Notes under the pieces: model-generated
Seen by the model: the letters and a program-made list of their open reading frames with translations, nothing else
The model's database searches: none
What the model was told of the DNA's origin: nothing
Source: Pseudomonadota bacterium
Lineage (GTDB): Bacteria; Pseudomonadota; Alphaproteobacteria; Acetobacterales; Acetobacteraceae
Direction: 5' to 3'
DNA: 60,740 bases
Assembly (NCBI GenBank): GCA_021816925.1
Contig: JAKAWQ010000015.1
Location: 1 to 60,740, forward strand
Position numbers and translations under genes: made by a program
Shown here: positions 46,637 to 55,272 of the stretch, piece after piece
Numbering within the stretch: position 1 is the stretch's first letter
Layout: every line of letters begins with the position of its first letter

Positions 46637-47593
46637 ATGCTCCTTCACCTCGGCTACAACCTCCTGCAGGCCGCGGTGGTCATCGGATTCGCGCCGCTGA
46701 TCGAAGGAATCCTCGCGCGCCTCAAGGAGATTGTCCAGTCCAAGCGCGGCCCGAGCATCTTCCAGCCCTACCGCGACCTCGGAAAACTGCTCCGCAAGGA
46801 TGAGATCGTTTCGCGCCAAAGCTCGTGGATCTTCCGCGCCGCACCCTACGTCGCCTTCACGACACCCGTCTTCGTTACCCTCCTGATCCCGGTCCTGACG
46901 CGCTACCCCCTCTTTTTCGCCTTCATGGGCGACATGCTCGGCGCCGGATTCGTGCTCGCGCTCGGCGGCTTCTTCGTCAGCCTCGCCGCGGTGGACACCG
47001 GCAATCCCTACGGGCCGATGGGGGCAAGCCGCACGCGCATGGTCGGATTCCTCACCGAGCCCGTCTTCCTGATCGTCTTCATGACGATCTCTCTCGTCGC
47101 CGGTTCAACCATTCCCTACATCGTGCAGGACGAATGGGTCCGCTCGCCGGCCGCGTTCTTCGCGCCCTGGCACGTGCTTCTGGTGATCGCATTCTTTCTC
47201 CTGATCCTCGCGGAGGACGGCCGCCTGCCGGTTGACAGCGCGACCGGGCATTTCGAGCTCGCGATGATCGAGAAATCGAAGTCCCTCGAGTACTCGGGCC
47301 GTGGTGCCGCGCTGATGAAATGGGCCGGCGCGATGAAACTCTTCGTCCTGATGGTCGTCTTCCTCAATGTCCTGGTCACGCCGTGGGGCCTGGCGGGCCC
47401 GACGGACACTTCGCTTGCCGGCGTGCTGCTCGCCGTGCCGCTCGTGCTTCTCAAAATGCTGGCCTTTGTCCTGGTTCTGGTGGTGATCGAGTCCTCGCTC
47501 GCCAAGCTGCGCCTCTTCCGCATCTCAGAGTTCACCGGCGCAGCCTTCGTCATCGCCGTCGTGGCGATGATCTCCCGCCTGTTTGCAGCTTAG
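46637..47593 (+). CDS. hyfC: HyfC/NuoH-like membrane subunit of an Ehr-type complex
   Basis: This is a 318-residue membrane protein homologous to HyfC/HycD and NuoH, the subunit that links the hydrophilic arm to the proton-pumping arm. Marks are LLQAAVVIGFAPLIEGILAR, the loop KRGPSIFQPYRDLGKLLRKD, NPYGPMGASRTRMVGFLTEP and the conserved acidic ILAEDGRLPVDSATGHFEL. Eight or so helices are visible. It is the first confidently identified gene of a plus-strand operon inserted between yceD and rpmF. The name gives homology, not proven function. Confidence 0.9.
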   Translation: MLLHLGYNLLQAAVVIGFAPLIEGILARLKEIVQSKRGPSIFQPYRDLGKLLRKDEIVSRQSSWIFRAAPYVAFTTPVFVTLLIPVLTRYPLFFAFMGDMLGAGFVLALGGFFVSLAAVDTGNPYGPMGASRTRMVGFLTEPVFLIVFMTISLVAGSTIPYIVQDEWVRSPAAFFAPWHVLLVIAFFLLILAEDGRLPVDSATGHFELAMIEKSKSLEYSGRGAALMKWAGAMKLFVLMVVFLNVLVTPWGLAGPTDTSLAGVLLAVPLVLLKMLAFVLVLVVIESSLAKLRLFRISEFTGAAFVIAVVAMISRLFAA

Positions 47594-47604
47594 GCCGGAT
47601 CGGC

Positions 47605-48282
47605 ATGCACGCGCTCTCGACATCATCCCTCCTCAGCATCGAGGCCCTGGCCGGCGGAGTCTTCCTGCTCACCGCGCTCGGCACCGTCGCCGCGCGCCAG
47701 TTGCTTACGTGCTTCAACCTCTTCGTCTTGCAGTCCTTTCTTCTCAGCGCCTCGGCGGCACTCCTCGGGCTCGCCCTCTCCTCGCCCCACCTGCTCGCCG
47801 TGGCGGCCATCACGCTCGCCACCAAGACCGTGTTGATCCCCTGGCTGCTCAGGAAAACGGTGCACGGCGAGGTGTACCGGATTCGCGAGATCGACCAGGT
47901 TCTCAACATACCGACCTCGCTTCTTCTGGCGCTGGGGCTGGTGGGCCTGGCCTACTTCTCTGTCGACTTCTTCGGAGGCGTTGCGGTCCCGGCTTATTCT
48001 CTCGTCAACCTGCCGATCGGCGTCGCCGTCCTTCTGCTCGGCGCATTCACCCTTACCGTGCGCCGGGAGGCCGTCGCCCAGCTTCTCGCCCTGCTGGTGG
48101 CCGAGAACGGCGTGTTCTTCGCCGGCATCACCATCGTCCCCAACCTGCCCGCCATCGCTGAACTCGCCGCCGCCGTGGACATCCCCGTCTACACCCTCGT
48201 GGTCGGCCTTCTCACCCGTCGGATCTACAGCGAAATGGGCACCACGATGGTCGGCCGGCTGACCGCGCTCCGGGAGGAATAA
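47605..48282 (+). CDS. hyfE: HyfE-like membrane subunit
   Basis: This is a 225-residue membrane protein similar to HyfE, which has a NuoK-like part. The ATG at 47605 begins MHALSTSSLLSIEALAGGVF. The family segment reads TLATKTVLIPWLLRKTVHGE with IREIDQVLNIPTSLL, and the C-terminal LLVAENGVFFAGITIVPNLP, then AAVDIPVYTLVVGLLTRRI. It lies 11 bases after hyfC. HyfE is found in hydrogenase-4 and related complexes and supports placing the cluster there rather than in complex I. Confidence 0.87.
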   Translation: MHALSTSSLLSIEALAGGVFLLTALGTVAARQLLTCFNLFVLQSFLLSASAALLGLALSSPHLLAVAAITLATKTVLIPWLLRKTVHGEVYRIREIDQVLNIPTSLLLALGLVGLAYFSVDFFGGVAVPAYSLVNLPIGVAVLLLGAFTLTVRREAVAQLLALLVAENGVFFAGITIVPNLPAIAELAAAVDIPVYTLVVGLLTRRIYSEMGTTMVGRLTALREE

Positions 48283-48286
48283 CACC

Positions 48287-49735
48287 GTGCTGTTGGCCGC
48301 GATCCTGCTGGTTCCCGTCTGCACGAGCCTCCTCGTCCTCGCCGCTCCGGCACGGCGCTGGTCCGCCGAGATCACCATCCTCGCCATGGCGGTGGTGCTC
48401 GCCCTTGCCCTCTTTGCGGTGCAGGCGACGCTCGCACGCGGGTCCCTCTCGGCCGCCAGCGGCTGGCTCGCCTGCGACGGGCTCGGCGCACTCATCCTCG
48501 GACTCGTCGCCTTCGTCGCCTTCACGGCCGCCATCTATTCCCGCGGCTACCTGCACCGGCGTCACCCGCCGCAGCACCGGATCGAGGCTGCGGGCAGCTA
48601 CTATCCGCTCTTCAATATCTTCGTCGCCTCCATGCTCGCGGTGCCGCTGATGGCCAACGTCGCCCTGCTTTGGGTGGCGCTCGAGCTGACCACCTTGTTT
48701 TCGGCGTTCCTCGTTGGCTTCGAGAACACGCCCGAGGCGCTGGAAGCGGCCTGGAAATACGCTATCCTGACGACGCTCGGCGCCATCATCGCGCTCCTCG
48801 GCGTGCTGATCCTCTACTGGGGCACGCGCGTCCTCGGCCAGGAGGCATTCACCTGGAACGAGCTGATCGCCGAGGCACCGGCAATGCCGCCGAGCCTCGT
48901 CTGGCCCGCGTTCCTCCTCATCCTGATCGGCTTCGGCACCAAAGTCGGCCTCGTGCCCATGCACACCTGGCTTCCGGACGCGCACAGCCAAGCACCCTCG
49001 CCGATCTGCGCTCTGCTCTCGGGCGTCGAGACCTCAACCGCACTCTACGTCATCCTGCGGCTTTATTCGGTCCTGAGCCGCCTCCCCGGATCCGAGGCCG
49101 GTCCCTGGTTCGTCGTCTTCGGCGTGCTCTCGGTCGGTGTGGCAACCATTCTCATGGTCCAGGTGCGGGACTACAAGCGGATGTTCGCCTTTTCCACCGT
49201 CGAGCACATGGGCATCATCCTGCTCGCGGTCGGGATCGGCGGCGCCGATGCCCGCTTCGCCGCCGCCTATCAGATCACCGCCCACGCGCTCGCCAAATCG
49301 TTCTGCTTTTTTGCGGCCGGCCTCCTCGTGCTGGCCCTCGGTGAACAGCGCATTGCCTCGATCCAGGGCTTGACGCGCCGGGCGCCGGTCGCCGCCCTCC
49401 CGTTCGTCGCCGGCGCCCTTGCCATCACCGGAATGCCCCCCTCGGCGGTTTTCGTGAGCGAGCTACTCATCCTGAAGGCGGGACTGGCACGCGGCCAGTA
49501 CCTCGTCGTCGGCTTCCTCGCCCTCTTCATCGTCCTCGGCTTCGCCGCCATCATGCGGCATGCGACGCGCATGACCTTCGGTGCAGGCAGCGGATCACGC
49601 TGGACCGCCGGTGCACCACGCACATGCCTCGCAGCGCTCGCCATCACCGCCGTTCCTCTGGTGATTTTCGGCATCTCCATGCCGCCCGAGCTGGCCGGAT
49701 TGCTCCGGCTCGCCGGCGCCGCAATGGGCCGGTGA
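48287..49735 (+). CDS. hyfF: HyfF-like proton-translocating membrane subunit
   Basis: This is a 482-residue antiporter-like subunit (NuoL/M/N family). The GTG start follows GGGAGGAATAACACC. The conserved Glu/Lys machinery is seen in LLWVALELTTLFSAFLVGFE, GFGTKVGLVPMHTWLPDAH and MVQVRDYKRMFAFSTVEHMG. About 13 helices are present. It would pump protons or sodium when driven by the redox or conformational arm of the complex. It overlaps none of its neighbours but is closely spaced. Confidence 0.9.
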   Translation: MLLAAILLVPVCTSLLVLAAPARRWSAEITILAMAVVLALALFAVQATLARGSLSAASGWLACDGLGALILGLVAFVAFTAAIYSRGYLHRRHPPQHRIEAAGSYYPLFNIFVASMLAVPLMANVALLWVALELTTLFSAFLVGFENTPEALEAAWKYAILTTLGAIIALLGVLILYWGTRVLGQEAFTWNELIAEAPAMPPSLVWPAFLLILIGFGTKVGLVPMHTWLPDAHSQAPSPICALLSGVETSTALYVILRLYSVLSRLPGSEAGPWFVVFGVLSVGVATILMVQVRDYKRMFAFSTVEHMGIILLAVGIGGADARFAAAYQITAHALAKSFCFFAAGLLVLALGEQRIASIQGLTRRAPVAALPFVAGALAITGMPPSAVFVSELLILKAGLARGQYLVVGFLALFIVLGFAAIMRHATRMTFGAGSGSRWTAGAPRTCLAALAITAVPLVIFGISMPPELAGLLRLAGAAMGR

Positions 49736-49745
49736 GGTCGGCGCC

Positions 49746-51347
49746 ATGGATGAGACGAGCAACACGGCTTTGAACGGCCCAACGGCCTTCGCGGAGCTCT
49801 GCCGCGAGACCTGGCAGGAGAGCGTGCGCGTCGAGCGTGAGGGCATCACCGAGCGCCTGCACTGCGCTCGGGACCGCCTGGCCGCGCTTTGCGAGTGGCT
49901 TGTGACGGCTTGCGAACACGTCTTCGTCACGCTGATCGTCGAAGAAGAGGGCGCGGAGTGGCGGCTGACCTACGTGTTCCATCCGCCAACCGGCGGCATT
50001 TTCGCGGAGGTGGTACTCCGCTTTCCGGTGTCGGAGAAGCATGTGCCCTCGATCGCATCAACGATCCCGGCGGCCGATGGGCACGAGCGGGAGGCCGCGG
50101 ACCTGTTCGGCCTGATCTTCGACGGGCATCCTCGCCTCGGTGCCTTCATCCTGCACGATGGGTGGCCGGCTCACGCTCTGCCGATGCGCCGCGGCTTCGA
50201 TATCGCTCGCCCCCTGTCCCGCCGGAGAACAGGGGATCCAGCGGAACCCAGCCGCGGCCTCGACGCGCCCGGTGCCTTCGCCATGCCGATCGGGCCCGTC
50301 TTCTCCGACCTCGCGGAAGCCGCGCACTTTCGTATCGAAACGCTGGGCGAGGATGCGAGCCGCATCGCGCTGCGCTTTTTTTACAAATACCGGGCGGTCG
50401 AAAAGCTCGCCGAAGGCCAACCGGTGAGCCGGGTCCAGCTTCTGGCGGAACGATTCTCGGGCGCCGCGGCCTTCGCCCACGGCCTCGCCTTCTGCCAGGC
50501 GATCGAAGAAATCGCTCACGTCACGATTCCCCCGCGAGCGTCGGTTCTGCGCGCCATCCTCGCCGAACTCGAGCGCATGCGCAGTCACGCCGCGACCATC
50601 ACCGGCATCTGCAATTCGACCGCCCTCGCCGTGGCGACGAGCCAGGCGGCCATGATCGAGGAGGACCTGCTCAGGCTTTCGGCCGTGCTGAGCGGGCATC
50701 GCTACTTCTTCGGAATGCTCAAACCCGGTGGACTCGCCCTGGATATTCCGGACCCGGCGTGCCGTGAAGCAGCCACCCGGGCAGACGCGATCGCGCGCCG
50801 CCTCTCGCGGCTCAGCCGTCTTCTCCGCCAATCGAGCAGCTTCCTCGACCGGTTGGAGGAAGTGGGCGCCACGTCCGACGCGGCGGCGCTCCTGCTCGGC
50901 CTCGTCGGGCCGGTCGCCCGCGCCTCCGCTGTCGCGCGCGACATCAGGATCCTGTTCCCTTACGCGGCGTACGCAGAAACGCCGCCGGAAGTCCCGACCG
51001 AGCCGCAAGGCGACGGCTACGCACGGCTGCGTGTGTTCTTCCGCGAGGCCGAAGAGTCGGCGCGGTTGATCGCGCGGCTGGCCGCCGACATCCCGCCAGG
51101 ACCCGTCTTTCTTCCCGAGGTCAGCCCTCGCGCCGGCACGGCGGTCGGTGCCGTTGAAGCGCCGCTCGGCGCCGCGTTCCACTTTGTTCGCCTCGACGCG
51201 GGCGGACGCGTGCTGCGCTACCGAATCACGACGCCATCGTTCGCCAACTGGCCGGGTTTCCAATTCGCGGCCGAAGAATTCGCATTCCAGGACTTCCCGA
51301 TCATCCTCGCGACGTTCGGCCTTTCGAACGCCGAATGTGACCGGTAG
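49746..51347 (+). CDS. hyfG: HyfG/HycE-like large subunit (NuoC-NuoD fusion) lacking Ni ligands
   Basis: This is a 533-residue homologue of the hydrogenase-3/4 large subunit. The N-terminal NuoC-like part shows EREAADLFGLIFDGHPR with LGAFILHDGWP. The C-terminal NuoD/large-subunit part contains ERFSGAAAFAHGLAFCQAIE, where active enzymes have RVCGICG: both Cys are replaced (S238, A241). The C-terminal DPCxxC motif is replaced by FGLSNAECDR at the very end (S527, E530; one Cys at 531 is out of place). It therefore cannot bind NiFe in the known way. The other parts, such as ANWPGFQF, are intact, so this is not a decaying gene. It fits the Ehr type. Confidence 0.88.
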   Translation: MDETSNTALNGPTAFAELCRETWQESVRVEREGITERLHCARDRLAALCEWLVTACEHVFVTLIVEEEGAEWRLTYVFHPPTGGIFAEVVLRFPVSEKHVPSIASTIPAADGHEREAADLFGLIFDGHPRLGAFILHDGWPAHALPMRRGFDIARPLSRRRTGDPAEPSRGLDAPGAFAMPIGPVFSDLAEAAHFRIETLGEDASRIALRFFYKYRAVEKLAEGQPVSRVQLLAERFSGAAAFAHGLAFCQAIEEIAHVTIPPRASVLRAILAELERMRSHAATITGICNSTALAVATSQAAMIEEDLLRLSAVLSGHRYFFGMLKPGGLALDIPDPACREAATRADAIARRLSRLSRLLRQSSSFLDRLEEVGATSDAAALLLGLVGPVARASAVARDIRILFPYAAYAETPPEVPTEPQGDGYARLRVFFREAEESARLIARLAADIPPGPVFLPEVSPRAGTAVGAVEAPLGAAFHFVRLDAGGRVLRYRITTPSFANWPGFQFAAEEFAFQDFPIILATFGLSNAECDR

Positions 51348-51356
51348 GACCCGGCA

Positions 51357-52112
51357 ATGACCAGATGGGTCTGGGAGGGGCTGAAAAGCGGGATCAGGAC
51401 AACCCGATATCCCGCTCGCGAGGAGCAGACACCGGGTGTTTCGCCCGGCCGGCCCGCTGCCCGGTCGGGTGAAGAGGCTAGGCGGAACGCAGCCGCCGGC
51501 GTTTGCCCGACCGATGCCATCCGCGCGAGCGCAAACGGTAGTGTCGTCGATCACCGGCACTGCATCCACTGCTTCCGCTGCGTGCGTTCGGACTCTTCCG
51601 CAGTGGATTGGCAAGCGGGTTTTGAATGGGCTGGTGAAACCGAGCCGGAGCGGATGGCACGTCGCCTCGGCCGGCTCTTCCGCCGCTCTCTCAACATCCG
51701 CTTCGTCGATGCCGGCGCGTGCGGCGCCTGCATGGGCGAGGTGCGCCAGATCGACAATCCCTACTACAACATCCATCGGCTCGGCTTCTTTCTCACCCCG
51801 ACCCCGCGCAACGCCGATATTCTCCTGGTGGCCGGCCCGGTCACACGCGCGATGCGGCACGCGTTGCGCGAAACCTACGAGGCCATGCCGCCGCCCAAGC
51901 GCGTGGTGGCAATGGGCGTCTGCGCGCTCTCCGGAGGCATATTCGGACCGAGCGCGGCGGCGGGGGGAGGAGTGAGCGACGTCGTTCCCGTCGACGTGAT
52001 GATCCCTGGCTGCCCGCCGCCGCCGCTCGCCATCCTGCACGGGCTCCTCGTCGCCGTGGAGCGGAAGCCGCCGCAGCCGCTCACTTCGCTCGCGGAGGGA
52101 TCCGCGCCGTGA
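51357..52112 (+). CDS. hyfI: HyfI/NuoB-like small subunit fused to a one-cluster ferredoxin domain
   Basis: This 251-residue protein has two parts. Residues 40-80 form a ferredoxin-like unit with C50 (GVCPTDAI) and C69, C72, C75 (HCIHCFRCVRSD), enough for one [4Fe-4S] cluster. Residues 110-225 are the NuoB/HycG-like domain with C122 and C125 (AGACGACMGEV), C189 (MGVCALSGG) and C219 (MIPGCPPPP), the full set for the terminal cluster. Electron transfer should therefore be possible even though the large subunit lacks nickel ligands. The ferredoxin normally is a separate gene (hyfH). The stop overlaps the GTG of the next gene. Confidence 0.88.
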   Translation: MTRWVWEGLKSGIRTTRYPAREEQTPGVSPGRPAARSGEEARRNAAAGVCPTDAIRASANGSVVDHRHCIHCFRCVRSDSSAVDWQAGFEWAGETEPERMARRLGRLFRRSLNIRFVDAGACGACMGEVRQIDNPYYNIHRLGFFLTPTPRNADILLVAGPVTRAMRHALRETYEAMPPPKRVVAMGVCALSGGIFGPSAAAGGGVSDVVPVDVMIPGCPPPPLAILHGLLVAVERKPPQPLTSLAEGSAP

Positions 52113-54259
52113 GTTTGACCATGACCCCGCTCGCGGCATTCTTCGTGCTTTCCGCCATCGGCGCGGCCGCCGCCCTGCTCGTTCCGGCTGAGCGCAATCC
52201 GCCCGTGCTCTCGGCGTTCGGCGCCGCCTCTTCCGCGGCCCTCCTGTTCGCCGGCGCGGCGGGACTCCTCAGCGGTTCGTCTCCGTCGCTCACCTATTGG
52301 CACTTCCTCCCGCTCGGCGCTCTTCGCCTTGGCCTCGATCCGCTCTCGTCGTTGTTGGTGCTGCTGACCGGCGCGATCGGATTTCCCGTCTCCATCTTCT
52401 CCGGCACCTACCTTCTGCGCTACCGCGAGGAATACGATCTCGGCTACTTCGGCCTGCTCTACCATCTCTTCCTGGCCGCCATCGTCTTCGTGCTGGTCGC
52501 CCGCGACGTTTTCTCGTTCCTCGTGGCCTGGGAGGCGATGTCCGTCCTCGCCTACCTGCTCGTCACCTACGAAAACGACAAGAGCGATGCCGCGCACGCC
52601 GGGTTCGTCATGCTGGCGATGAGCGAAGCCGGCATGATCCTCGCCGCCGGCGCCCTTCTGTTGCTGGCCAACGGTGCAGGATCGATCGATTTCACGGCCA
52701 TCCGCGCCGCCGCTCCGCATCTGAACCCAGGCATCCGCTGGGCCGTCTTCCTCCTTTCCTTCGCGGGATTTGCCGTGAAGGCCGGCCTCGTGCCGGTCAA
52801 CAGTTGGCTGCCGCTCGCCCACCCCGTGGCGCCGACGAACGTCTCCGCGCTCCTCTCGGCGGTCATGGTCAATCTCGGCATCTACGGGATCGTGCTCGTC
52901 AATCTCTCATTGATGCCCCTTCATGGCACCGCACCCGGAGCGCTGGTGCTGGCGGTCGGCAGCCTCTCGGCGCTGATCGGAATTCTCTACGCCACAATCG
53001 AGTCGGAACTCAAACGCCTGCTGGCGCACAGCACGATCGAGAACATGGGCATCGTCACCGCCGCACTCGGGGCGGCGATGATCTTTCTCGCCGCCGGAGA
53101 AAAGCTGCCGGCTGCTCTCGCCTTGCTCGCTGCCTTCTACCACTTGACGAACCACTCGCTTTACAAGGCGCTGCTCTTCACGGGCACCGGTGCCGCGCAA
53201 ACCGGAAGCGGAACACGCGATCTCGACCGGATGGGCGGCCTGATCCATCGCATGCCCATGACGGCAATTTTTTTCCTCGCCGGGGTCATGGCAATCGCCG
53301 CGCTGCCGCCGTTCAACGGCTTCGTCAGCGAATGGCTCACGCTGCAATCGATCCTCCGCTCGACCCTCCTCGCCTCGAAGCCGCTTCGCCTCCTCTTCGC
53401 CCTGTCGGGCGCCCTGCTCGCTCTCACCGCGGGGCTGGCGATGACCTGCTTCGTCAAGGTCTTCGCCATGGGCTTCCTCGGCCTTCCCCGTTCCGATGAA
53501 GCGGCTGGTGCCGTCGAGGCGCCGCGCGCCATGCGCTCCGCGATGGCCCTGCTCACCGCCGCCTGCCTCCTGCTCGGCATCCTGCCGACTTACGCAATCC
53601 CGCTGCTCGACCATGTCGTGAAGGAGCTCGGAGGATCGAGCGCGACGGGAGCACTGGTTCAGCCCTTCTTCCTGGTCGGCCCGAGCGGTGGCCAAGGCCT
53701 GAGCGCGCAATTCGTGCGCGACTTCCACGCGATCGGCGCTCAAGTGGGGAAAGGGCTATTGCCCGGCCGCGGGCTCGTCATCCTGCTGCGGGGAGCGGCA
53801 CAGAACCCGGTCGTATTCGCGATCTCCCCCACTTATGGAGTGATCGCGTTTCCGATTCTTCTCGGGCTCACCTTCGTCGTCTTCCGCCTCGCCACGCGCG
53901 GCCGGCGCGTCGCGCGCCGCGCCGTCTGGGTTGGCGGCCTCGGCCGCCTTGTTCCCGCCCTCACCTACACCGCGAGCGGCTTTGCCAATCCCGTGCGCGT
54001 AGTCTTCCGCGCCGTGCTCCGGCCCACCGTGACCGAGCACGTAACCGAGGAAGTGTCGGAGGTCTTCCGGCCGATGGTCCGTCGCGAACAGATCGAAACC
54101 CACGTCGTAGACCGGTTTTTGCTCGGACCTGCAGCCAGCGGGCTCAGACGTCTCGCCGGCCTTCTGAGACGCATGCACTCCGGCTCGGTGAACCTCTACG
54201 CCAGCTACGTTCTTCTTACTTTGCTCCTAGCCTTCGCCATTTGGGCAGGAAGCCACTGA
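52109..54259 (+). CDS. hyfB: HyfB-like proton-translocating membrane subunit
   Basis: This is a 716-residue antiporter-like subunit similar to HyfB/HycC (NuoL-type). The GTG at 52109 overlaps the hyfI stop and has GGAGGGA upstream; ATG at 52121 is an alternative. Marks include LGLDPLSSLLVLLTGAIGF, FLVAWEAMSVLAYLLVTYE, FAVKAGLVPVNSWLPLAHPV and LKRLLAHSTIENMGI with the pump residues. There are about 15 helices, with a C-terminal extension after residue 600. It completes the set C-E-F-G-I-B; no separate hyfA, hyfD, hyfH or hyp maturation genes are present. Confidence 0.9.
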   Translation: MSLTMTPLAAFFVLSAIGAAAALLVPAERNPPVLSAFGAASSAALLFAGAAGLLSGSSPSLTYWHFLPLGALRLGLDPLSSLLVLLTGAIGFPVSIFSGTYLLRYREEYDLGYFGLLYHLFLAAIVFVLVARDVFSFLVAWEAMSVLAYLLVTYENDKSDAAHAGFVMLAMSEAGMILAAGALLLLANGAGSIDFTAIRAAAPHLNPGIRWAVFLLSFAGFAVKAGLVPVNSWLPLAHPVAPTNVSALLSAVMVNLGIYGIVLVNLSLMPLHGTAPGALVLAVGSLSALIGILYATIESELKRLLAHSTIENMGIVTAALGAAMIFLAAGEKLPAALALLAAFYHLTNHSLYKALLFTGTGAAQTGSGTRDLDRMGGLIHRMPMTAIFFLAGVMAIAALPPFNGFVSEWLTLQSILRSTLLASKPLRLLFALSGALLALTAGLAMTCFVKVFAMGFLGLPRSDEAAGAVEAPRAMRSAMALLTAACLLLGILPTYAIPLLDHVVKELGGSSATGALVQPFFLVGPSGGQGLSAQFVRDFHAIGAQVGKGLLPGRGLVILLRGAAQNPVVFAISPTYGVIAFPILLGLTFVVFRLATRGRRVARRAVWVGGLGRLVPALTYTASGFANPVRVVFRAVLRPTVTEHVTEEVSEVFRPMVRREQIETHVVDRFLLGPAASGLRRLAGLLRRMHSGSVNLYASYVLLTLLLAFAIWAGSH

Positions 54260-54373
54260 GTCGAAGGGGCACGCATGCGCGGTCAGATGTTCGGGGAGCG
54301 GAGACCAGCACGCCTCGGCGCCCATCCATCTATACAAGCGCATGGCCCACGCTTGCAAGAAGGAGATAACGTC

Positions 54374-54763
54374 ATGGCGCAGGAAATCACGATCACAGCC
54401 GTCCGGATTTATGTCCCGCCGATCAGCCACAGCCAGCGCAAACAGCAGCTCCAGACGCTCCTCCACCTCCTCAGGGATCAGGCCCACGTGCACGGCCTGA
54501 CGGTCATCGAGGGCAAGCGAGGGGTCGAACTTGGCGGGCCGATTCAGCCTGCAACCGTCGGCGATGTCCTGCGGCGCGATCCGGACCCGCCGCTCGTCAT
54601 CGAGTTCTTCGATGAGGCGGCATCCGCCGACCTGGCACGGCGGATGCTGCGGGAGGCATTGCCCGAGTGCCGCATCATCTGGTGGCGCGCAACCAGCGAC
54701 GAAGCGCCATCCGTCACGGTTCCGGCAACGGCGAAAGCCGGGCAGCATCGATCGGAAAGCTGA
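54374..54763 (+). CDS. DUF190 (PII-like) protein at the end of the Ehr-like operon
   Basis: This is a 129-residue protein with strong ribosome-binding site GAAGGAGATAACGTC. It reads ITAVRIYVPPISHSQRKQQ then HVHGLTVIEGKRGVELGGP and PPLVIEFFDEAASADLARRM. This pattern (small beta-alpha-beta ferredoxin fold, conserved G-x-x-G-like loop and VIE strand) is that of DUF190 proteins, which resemble PII signal proteins. It follows hyfB by about 110 bases in the same direction. It may sense a nucleotide or metabolite and regulate the membrane complex; that is inference. The C-terminus is polar and variable. Confidence 0.7.
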   Translation: MAQEITITAVRIYVPPISHSQRKQQLQTLLHLLRDQAHVHGLTVIEGKRGVELGGPIQPATVGDVLRRDPDPPLVIEFFDEAASADLARRMLREALPECRIIWWRATSDEAPSVTVPATAKAGQHRSES

Positions 54764-54835
54764 CCCGCACCCCGGCCCTCTCGCGAAGACCGCTTGGGCG
54801 ATGCCGTGCCCGGCGTCCACTTCCCTCCGCCTCAC

Positions 54836-54864
54836 TTGCGGCCCTCAGGACCCTCTGCTAGAGC
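54836..54864 (+). promoter_or_regulatory. Candidate housekeeping promoter for rpmF-plsX
   Basis: TTGCGG and TAGAGC are separated by exactly 17 bases. This would start transcription about 170 bases before rpmF, which is expected if the hydrogenase-like operon separated rpmF from its old upstream genes. Composition and spacing resemble the ihfA and tRNA-Pro promoter candidates. Confidence 0.4.
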
Positions 54865-55038
54865 GCGCCCGCCCGGGCGGCGCCGGAGACCCGGCCAAGC
54901 CGATGAAATCGCTGGAGAGAGCCGACGCCGGGGGGCTCGGCACGTCCGCGCACGCGGCTGTGGCGAGCGCCCGCCGTGCGGCATACACTCGGGGTTGAGC
55001 CGCACCGGGCGGCCGCAGCGTGAAAGGACTTTGTTTCG
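54865..55038. other. rpmF leader region
   Basis: This GC-rich stretch has no ORF with a ribosome-binding site. It is the right boundary of the inserted operon and the 5' leader of rpmF. Confidence 0.35.
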
Positions 55039-55245
55039 ATGGCTGTTCCCAAGAAAAAGACCTCGCCCTCGCGGCGCGGCATGCGGCGCAGCCACGAGGC
55101 ATTGCGCGCCGAGCCGTACGGCGAATGTCCGCACTGCGGCGAACTTCGCCGCCCGCATCACGTCTGCAGCCATTGCGGCTATTACGACGGGCGCGAGGTC
55201 GCCCCGGCCGCGGACAAAGCCCTGAAGGGCGTCGTCCGCGCCTGA
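55039..55245 (+). CDS. rpmF: Ribosomal protein bL32
   Basis: bL32 is a large-subunit ribosomal protein. The 68-residue sequence opens [20 protein letters not shown] and carries a zinc ribbon, [14 protein letters not shown] and [12 protein letters not shown]. It is normally directly after yceD; here the distance is nearly 9 kb. It is followed by plsX after 27 bases. Confidence 0.97.
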   Translation: MAVPKKKTSPSRRGMRRSHEALRAEPYGECPHCGELRRPHHVCSHCGYYDGREVAPAADKALKGVVRA

Positions 55246-55272
55246 CGCGGCGACGGCAGAAAACCCGCGGCG

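Noticed and set aside
50058-52139. Long minus-strand frame antisense to hyfG and hyfI
   Set aside because: Low-complexity Arg/Glu-rich translation with no family features; the plus strand has clear homologues.
46637-54259. Functional [NiFe]-hydrogenase 4 or formate hydrogenlyase
   Set aside because: All nickel-binding cysteines of the large subunit are replaced, and no hyp genes or formate dehydrogenase are present.
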